Of a DNA stretch of 9,687 bases, positions 6,188 through 9,687 are shown piece by piece; within the stretch, counting starts at the first letter, position 1; each line of letters opens with the position of its first letter. Origin of the DNA: Acidobacteriota bacterium (GTDB taxonomy: Bacteria > Acidobacteriota > Blastocatellia > Pyrinomonadales > Pyrinomonadaceae); contig JAEZJR010000040.1 of assembly GCA_023415725.1 (NCBI GenBank), positions 1 to 9,687 of the forward strand. The letters run 5' to 3'. Both the position numbers and the translations under genes were made by a program. The notes under the pieces were generated by a model. That model did not search any database. It saw only the letters and a program-made list of their open reading frames with translations, and was not told the DNA's origin.

Positions 6188-7081
6188 ATGTCGGTGCGAT
6201 TGACATTGCCTTCGTTTGCGAAAATTAATCTGCATCTGCGGGTTTTGGGGAAACGTGAGGATGGGTTTCACGATATCTTCACGGTCTTCCAGACTGTGTC
6301 GCTGCATGATGAGATCACGTTTGAAAAGGCCGACGGTGAGATAGTTCTCGAATGCGACGATCCAGCGGTGCCGGCGAATGCAGGTAATCTGATCGTTAGG
6401 GCAGCGGAAAGGCTGAGGTCGGAGTTTGGCGTTGCGGCGGGAGCCAGGGTCAGGCTTGAGAAGCGGATCCCCATGGGCGGCGGATTGGGCGGCGGGTCGT
6501 CGAACGCCGCGGTGGCGTTGATCGGACTGTCAAGGGTTTGGAGGATCGATGTGAGCTTGGACGAACTGGGTCGGATCGGTTCTGAATTGGGGGCCGACGT
6601 TCCCTTCTTTTTAGAGGGCGGGACGGCGGTCGGTATCGGTCGAGGCACTCAACTGGAGCCCGCCAGGGACTTTGCGGCGGAATGGATACTTATCGTCACG
6701 CCGGACGTACACGTCTCCACCGCGGCGGCTTATTCGGGTTTGAGGGCTCAAAACTTGACAAATGAGGACTCGAATCGTATTCTTCGGGTTTGCCGTTCAG
6801 AAGCCGAATCCCCGGATTTTCTTCATACGGCAGCGATAAACGACTTTGAAAACACCGTATTCGTTGAGCACCCCGAGATCGAGAGGGCGAAGCGAAGGCT
6901 TATCGAGCTTGGTGCAAGCCAGGCAATGATGAGCGGCAGCGGGGCAAGCGTTTTCGCAATATTTGACAAAGAAGAGACACGGCAGACTGCACTGAAAGCC
7001 CTTGACGATGAGGTCAACTGGCGAAAGTTTGCCGTAGCGGCTGTATCGCGGGAAATGTATCGCGAGAAGATGGGGTTTTGA
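6188..7081 (+). CDS. ispE: 4-diphosphocytidyl-2-C-methyl-D-erythritol kinase
   Basis: Cytoplasmic GHMP-family kinase that phosphorylates CDP-ME in the MEP route to isoprenoid precursors. From the ATG at 6188 it is 297 residues, a normal length. Seen motifs are LPSFAKINLHLRVLGKREDG near the N-terminus with the active-site Lys12, the ATP-binding glycine loop PMGGGLGGGSSNAA from residue 95, GADVPFF with catalytic Asp137, and SGSGASVFAIF in the C-terminal GHMP motif. The frame stays open upstream to a GTG at 6143, but those residues (MFWFVLELTG) are not family-like and come from repeat-rich DNA. A GTG at 6179 behind GGTGG is a second alternative that would add three residues. The gene is followed by tRNA-Gln on the same strand with no terminator between. 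Confidence 0.96.
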   Translation: MSVRLTLPSFAKINLHLRVLGKREDGFHDIFTVFQTVSLHDEITFEKADGEIVLECDDPAVPANAGNLIVRAAERLRSEFGVAAGARVRLEKRIPMGGGLGGGSSNAAVALIGLSRVWRIDVSLDELGRIGSELGADVPFFLEGGTAVGIGRGTQLEPARDFAAEWILIVTPDVHVSTAAAYSGLRAQNLTNEDSNRILRVCRSEAESPDFLHTAAINDFENTVFVEHPEIERAKRRLIELGASQAMMSGSGASVFAIFDKEETRQTALKALDDEVNWRKFAVAAVSREMYREKMGF

Positions 7082-7095
7082 ACGCATCGCGTTCA

Positions 7096-7122
7096 TGCGG
7101 ACGAGAGTGTCCGCACTCCGAG
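7096..7122 (+). repeat. REP-like hairpin with GCACTCCGAG tail (copy 1)
   Basis: TGCGGAC (7096-7102) pairs perfectly with GTCCGCA (7109-7115) around a six-base loop. The 3' side continues as GCACTCCGAG (7113-7122), nearly the same tail as two later hairpins. No T-tract follows, so it is not an intrinsic terminator. Confidence 0.55.
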
Positions 7123-7155
7123 GCCGTTTCCGAGTTATTCTAAACAGATTCGCAT

Positions 7156-7230
7156 TGGGGCGTCGCCAAGTGGTAAGGCACCGCTCTTTGGAAGCGGCAT
7201 TCGTAGGTTCGAATCCTTCCGCCCCAGCCA
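7156..7230 (+). tRNA. tRNA-Gln (anticodon UUG)
   Basis: It folds as a cloverleaf. The 7-bp acceptor stem is TGGGGCG (7156-7162) with CGCCCCA (7220-7226), then discriminator G7227 and an encoded CCA (7228-7230). The D arm is GCC/GGC. The anticodon stem CCGCT/AGCGG encloses loop CTTTGGA with TTG at 7188-7190, which reads CAA and also CAG by wobble. The T arm GTAGG/CCTTC has the canonical TTCGAAT loop and one T-T mismatch (7204/7218). The U1-A72 acceptor pair and G73 discriminator fit bacterial tRNA-Gln. It lies between ispE and a terminator. Confidence 0.96.
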
Positions 7231-7243
7231 ATTTGAATATCGG

Positions 7244-7286
7244 AACGGCCGTCTGTCTATCGAACGCAGGCGGCCGTTTTTGTTTT
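7244..7286 (+). terminator. Intrinsic terminator after tRNA-Gln
   Basis: A 12-bp stem (AACGGCCGTCTG at 7244-7255 with 7267-7278, one T-G wobble) closes an 11-base loop and runs into TTTTTGTTTT (7277-7286). It should end the ispE and tRNA-Gln transcript, leaving prs to start from its own signals in the next 50 nt, where I see no clear promoter. Confidence 0.88.
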
Positions 7287-7307
7287 GACGACGCAAGATA
7301 GCAGATA

Positions 7308-7330
7308 CGGGCTGAGGCCCGCACTCTGAA
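7308..7330 (+). repeat. REP-like hairpin with GCACTCTGAA tail (copy 2)
   Basis: CGGGC (7308-7312) pairs with GCCCG (7317-7321) around TGAG, and is followed by the tail GCACTCTGAA (7321-7330). It sits immediately upstream of prs, where a Shine-Dalgarno would be expected and is not seen. Confidence 0.5.
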
Positions 7331-7334
7331 CCTA

Positions 7335-8291
7335 ATGAGCTTGACTGGCAACATCAAAATATTTTCTGGGAATGCGCATCCGGAGCTTGCTCACGAGATC
7401 TGCGGGCATTTGAACCTTGATCTCGGGACTGCGGTGACCGAGAGATTCTCCGACGGCGAGTTCAACTTCTCGATCGGTGAGAACGTCCGCGGATCGGATG
7501 TGTTCATTGTGCAGCCGACCTGCCCGCCCACGGACACTCACCTGATGGAGTTGTTGATCATGATCGACGCGTTCGTCAGGGCGTCGGCTTCGAGGGTGAC
7601 CGCGGTGATGCCGTATTTCGGTTACGCCCGGTCCGATAAGAAAGACCGCCCGCGCGTCCCGATCTCGGCGAAGTTGGTTTCGAACTTGATCGTGAAAGCG
7701 GGTGCTCAGCGAGTGCTGACGATAGACCTGCACGCTTCTCAGATACAGGGTTTCTTTGATATTCCGGTCGACCACCTATATGCGAGGCCGATAATCGTCG
7801 ATTATTTCAGCACGAACAAGATCGACAATCTTGTGGTCGTCGCTCCGGACACGGGCGGTGCCGAGCGTGCCCGGGCGTACGCTAAACGCCTCGATGCGGG
7901 GCTCGCGCTTTGCGACAAACGCCGCGAACGCGCGAACGAGGCGGATGTGATGAACATCGTCGGTGACGTGAACGGGAAGAACTGCCTGATCGTTGATGAT
8001 ATGTGCGATACGGGCGGCACGATCTGTAAAGTGGCTCAGGCGCTTCACGAAGCGGGAGCGAACGATGTTCTGGCCTGTTTTTCGCACGCTGTGCTTTCGG
8101 GCAAGGCGATCGACAAGATAGACGCGTCGTACCTAAAGAAGATCGTGGTGACGAATTCGATCCCGCTCGGCGAGAACGCGAAGCGGCTTCAGGAAAGCGG
8201 AAAGATAGAAGTTTTGAGTGTAGGGAAACTGCTCGCTTCGGCGATCAATTCCATCCATGACGAGACCAGCGTCTCGACGCTGTTCAATTAG
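7335..8291 (+). CDS. prs: Ribose-phosphate pyrophosphokinase (PRPP synthetase)
   Basis: Cytoplasmic enzyme that transfers pyrophosphate from ATP to ribose-5-phosphate, giving PRPP for purine, pyrimidine, histidine, tryptophan and NAD synthesis. The 318 residues are standard for class I. Seen are IFSGNAHPELA near the N-terminus, RFSDGEF, FIVQPTCPPTD with an ELLIMIDA helix, YFGYARSDKK for the ATP site, DLHASQIQGFF with the conserved His, and the PRPP-binding loop DDMCDTGGT at residues 221-229. The flexible loop reads KKDRPRVPISAKL, where many homologues have a KxRxREPITAK form. The ATG at 7335 matches the family N-terminus, but no good Shine-Dalgarno precedes it; a small hairpin with its tail fills that place. 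It begins the prs, rplY, pth, rpsF run. Confidence 0.97.
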   Translation: MSLTGNIKIFSGNAHPELAHEICGHLNLDLGTAVTERFSDGEFNFSIGENVRGSDVFIVQPTCPPTDTHLMELLIMIDAFVRASASRVTAVMPYFGYARSDKKDRPRVPISAKLVSNLIVKAGAQRVLTIDLHASQIQGFFDIPVDHLYARPIIVDYFSTNKIDNLVVVAPDTGGAERARAYAKRLDAGLALCDKRRERANEADVMNIVGDVNGKNCLIVDDMCDTGGTICKVAQALHEAGANDVLACFSHAVLSGKAIDKIDASYLKKIVVTNSIPLGENAKRLQESGKIEVLSVGKLLASAINSIHDETSVSTLFN

Positions 8292-8301
8292 TAAAGATAC
8301 T

Positions 8302-8328
8302 GGCGGGCCGCGAGCCTGCCGTACGGGG
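8302..8328 (+). promoter_or_regulatory. Hairpin and Shine-Dalgarno upstream of rplY
   Basis: GGCGGGC (8302-8308) pairs with GCCTGCC (8314-8320), one G-T wobble, around CGCGA. Four bases later GGGG (8325-8328) lies 4 nt before the rplY ATG. The hairpin nearly fills the 41-nt prs-rplY gap. It may be a regulatory leader element or another REP-like hairpin; it lacks the GCACTC tail of the other copies. Confidence 0.4.
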
Positions 8329-8332
8329 TAAT

Positions 8333-8989
8333 ATGGCTGAAAAAATCGTAGTAAAGGCTGAGAAGAAGGAAACCGGCAACAAGAACTCGAACCGCCGGCT
8401 GCGTGCCGCGGGCAAGATCCCTGTCGTGGTTTACGGCGGTGGTGCGGAGAACGTTGCCGCGGTCGCGGAACTGAAGGACCTGGCCGCGATCCTTCGTACG
8501 GAGGCGGGCGTCAACACCGTGTTCTCGCTGGATGTGGAAGGCGTGGGCGTGAGCGACGTGATCTTTCAAGATCGCCAGATCGACCCGCTCATGGGCCGTC
8601 TGATCCACGCTGACCTTCGCCGCATCGCTAAGGGTGAGAAGATCGAGATGACCATCCCGATCCACCTCGTCGGCGAAGCGAAGGGGCTCCAGGAGGAAGG
8701 TGCTGTTCTTTCTCAGGCTCTGCACGGGGTCAAGGCCCTCGTTGAGCCGGCGAAGGTTCCGGATTTCATCGAGGCGGATGTAACGGACGTGGAAGCCGGG
8801 CACTCGCTGCACATTTCCGATATCAAGTTCCCGGCTGGCGTCGAGGTGCATGAGGCTCCGGAGACCGTGGTCGCGTCTATCGTCGTGGTCAGGGAAGAAG
8901 AACTCGAACCGCAGCTTGAGGAAGGTGCGGAGCCGGAAGTCGCTGGTGAAGGCGAGGCCGAAGGCGGAGAAGCCGGCGAGGGTGAATAG
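8333..8989 (+). CDS. rplY: 50S ribosomal protein L25, long CTC/TL5 form
   Basis: L25 binds 5S rRNA in the central protuberance of the large subunit. The 218-residue product is the long form. An N-terminal L25 domain (about 1-93) contains NSNRRLRAAGKIPVVVYG and QDRQIDPLMGRLIHADL. A TL5-type C-terminal beta domain (about 95-185) contains IPIHLVGEAKGLQEEGAVL, VPDFIEADVT and LHISDIKFP. A strongly acidic tail from about residue 189 is rich in Glu, Gly and Ala, as often seen in this form. The ATG at 8333 has GGGG 4 nt upstream and gives MAEKIVVKAEKKETG, the usual start. The neighbouring pth is a common partner of rplY in bacteria. Confidence 0.96.
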   Translation: MAEKIVVKAEKKETGNKNSNRRLRAAGKIPVVVYGGGAENVAAVAELKDLAAILRTEAGVNTVFSLDVEGVGVSDVIFQDRQIDPLMGRLIHADLRRIAKGEKIEMTIPIHLVGEAKGLQEEGAVLSQALHGVKALVEPAKVPDFIEADVTDVEAGHSLHISDIKFPAGVEVHEAPETVVASIVVVREEELEPQLEEGAEPEVAGEGEAEGGEAGEGE

Positions 8990-8997
8990 TCCCGGTA

Positions 8998-9020
8998 CGC
9001 GATAGATCGCGCACTCTGAG
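8998..9020 (+). repeat. REP-like hairpin with GCACTCTGAG tail (copy 3)
   Basis: CGCGA (8998-9002) pairs with TCGCG (9007-9011) around TAGA, then continues as GCACTCTGAG (9011-9020). The tail is nine bases identical to the copy before prs. It ends 3 nt before the pth start codon. Confidence 0.5.
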
Positions 9021-9023
9021 CGG

Positions 9024-9599
9024 ATGACATCCACCTCGAACAACTGGCTGATCGTCGGGCTAGGCAATCCGGGGGCTTCGTACGAACGGACGAGGCACAA
9101 CCTAGGGTTCATGCTCATCGACTTGCTTGCCCGAGAGGCGCAGACGCAGGTGAAACGCGATGAGTGCAGGGCGCTGATCGGCCGGGCCGTGATCGATGGT
9201 GAGACCGTTGAGCTGGCGAAGCCGCAGACCTACATGAACCTGAGCGGTGAGTCGGTGAACTGCCTGTTGTCGAAGCCGGGCCGTGGTGTTGAAAAGCTGA
9301 TCGTCATCTCCGATGACCTAGCTTTACCGTTCGGTTCGATCCGGCTGAGGCCGAAAGGAACTCACGGCGGGCAGAACGGGCTGAGATCGATCATCGACTG
9401 TTTGAAAACGAACGAGTTCATACGGCTGCGGATCGGCATAATGCCGGAGCATCCGATAACGAACGCGAAGAACTTCGTTCTCGAAAATTTCTCGAAGAGC
9501 GAAACCGAAACGGTCAGAGAAGTTTTGGAAAAAGGAGCCGACGCCGTGCGGACCGTCATTACCGACGGGATCGAAAAGGCGATGGCGAAGTTCAATTAG
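9024..9599 (+). CDS. pth: Peptidyl-tRNA hydrolase
   Basis: Cytoplasmic enzyme that cleaves the ester bond of peptidyl-tRNAs dropped from ribosomes and so recycles tRNA. At 191 residues it has the usual length. Conserved features are IVGLGNPGASYERTRHN with Asn15 and catalytic His25, KPQTYMNLSGESV with Asn72, VISDDLALPFGSIRLR with the catalytic Asp at 97, and THGGQNGLRSI with Asn118. These correspond to Asn10, His20, Asn68, Asp93 and Asn114 of the E. coli enzyme. The N-terminus (MTSTSNN) is a few residues longer than the minimal MxLIVGLGNPG form. The ATG at 9024 has only a weak purine stretch (GAGCGG) upstream, partly from the hairpin tail. It lies between rplY and rpsF, a familiar translation-gene order. 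Confidence 0.97.
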   Translation: MTSTSNNWLIVGLGNPGASYERTRHNLGFMLIDLLAREAQTQVKRDECRALIGRAVIDGETVELAKPQTYMNLSGESVNCLLSKPGRGVEKLIVISDDLALPFGSIRLRPKGTHGGQNGLRSIIDCLKTNEFIRLRIGIMPEHPITNAKNFVLENFSKSETETVREVLEKGADAVRTVITDGIEKAMAKFN

Positions 9600-9612
9600 A
9601 GAGACCTGCCTG

Positions 9613-9648
9613 CTTCGGCCGACAAAAGGAGCCGAGGCTGGAGAAGCC
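9613..9648 (+). other. Two small hairpins in the pth-rpsF spacer
   Basis: CTTCGGC (9613-9619) pairs with GCCGAGG (9631-9637), one wobble, around 11 bases. Then GGCT (9637-9640) pairs with AGCC (9645-9648). They compete at G9637. There is no T-tract, so read-through to rpsF is expected. A role in rpsF translation is possible but unsupported. Confidence 0.3.
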
Positions 9649-9650
9649 AA

Positions 9651-9657
9651 AGGGAGG
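9651..9657 (+). promoter_or_regulatory. Shine-Dalgarno for rpsF
   Basis: AGGGAGG lies 8 nt before TTG at 9666. It is the strongest ribosome binding site in the window and supports the unusual TTG start codon. Confidence 0.85.
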
Positions 9658-9665
9658 ATAAGAAA

Positions 9666-9687
9666 TTGGCAAATAGAACATACGAAG
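9666..9687 (+). CDS. rpsF: 30S ribosomal protein S6, start only (cut by window edge)
   Basis: Seven codons are visible, reading MANRTYE from a TTG start behind a strong AGGGAGG. The motif (R)xYE is typical of the first beta strand of S6, and rpsF commonly follows pth in this kind of translation cluster. The call rests on these few residues plus context. S6 binds 16S rRNA together with S18 in the small subunit. Confidence 0.75.

Noticed and set aside
8288..9118. Minus-strand reading frame of 276 codons
   Set aside because: It is antisense to rplY and the start of pth, both secure; long shadow frames are common in GC-rich genes.

Overview
This 9.7 kb window is chromosomal DNA, moderately GC-rich, probably from an Acidobacteriota relative. 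Class Blastocatellia is my best guess. That placement is an inference from the order ispE, tRNA-Gln, prs, rplY (CTC type), pth, rpsF and from the general look of the proteins; no rRNA or other marker here proves it. All genes look intact except the two cut by the window edges (cyanophycinase at the left, rpsF at the right). I see no insertion sequence, phage gene or CRISPR array.

Left part (1-5016), cyanophycin metabolism. A 5'-truncated cyanophycinase (cphB) is followed by a full-length cyanophycin synthetase (cphA) and a small DUF4375-type protein, all on +. Converging on them from the minus strand is a plant-type isoaspartyl peptidase/asparaginase precursor (iaaA-like). Together these could make the Asp/Arg storage polymer, cut it to beta-Asp-Arg dipeptides, and split the dipeptides to free Asp and Arg. 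The cphB-cphA spacer holds a perfect 17-bp inverted repeat built of 9-nt units. The isoaspartyl peptidase has an unusually long linker before its catalytic Thr, and part of that linker is coded by a 7-nt tandem repeat.

Middle part (5017-6187), a secreted CAP-domain protein between two structured non-coding stretches. Its 333-nt upstream region carries a possible promoter, two adjacent hairpins, and a segment resembling a c-di-GMP-I (GEMM) riboswitch aptamer that ends next to the Shine-Dalgarno and a TTG start. A strong intrinsic terminator follows the gene. After it comes about 200 nt of inverted and short-period repeats before ispE.

Right part (6188-9687), housekeeping genes all on +: ispE (isoprenoid precursor synthesis), tRNA-Gln(UUG) followed by an intrinsic terminator, prs (PRPP synthesis), rplY (ribosomal protein L25/CTC), pth (peptidyl-tRNA hydrolase) and the first codons of rpsF (ribosomal protein S6). 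The spacers in this block carry short hairpins; three of them are followed by nearly the same tail, GCACTC(T/C)GA(A/G), which suggests a dispersed REP-like element.
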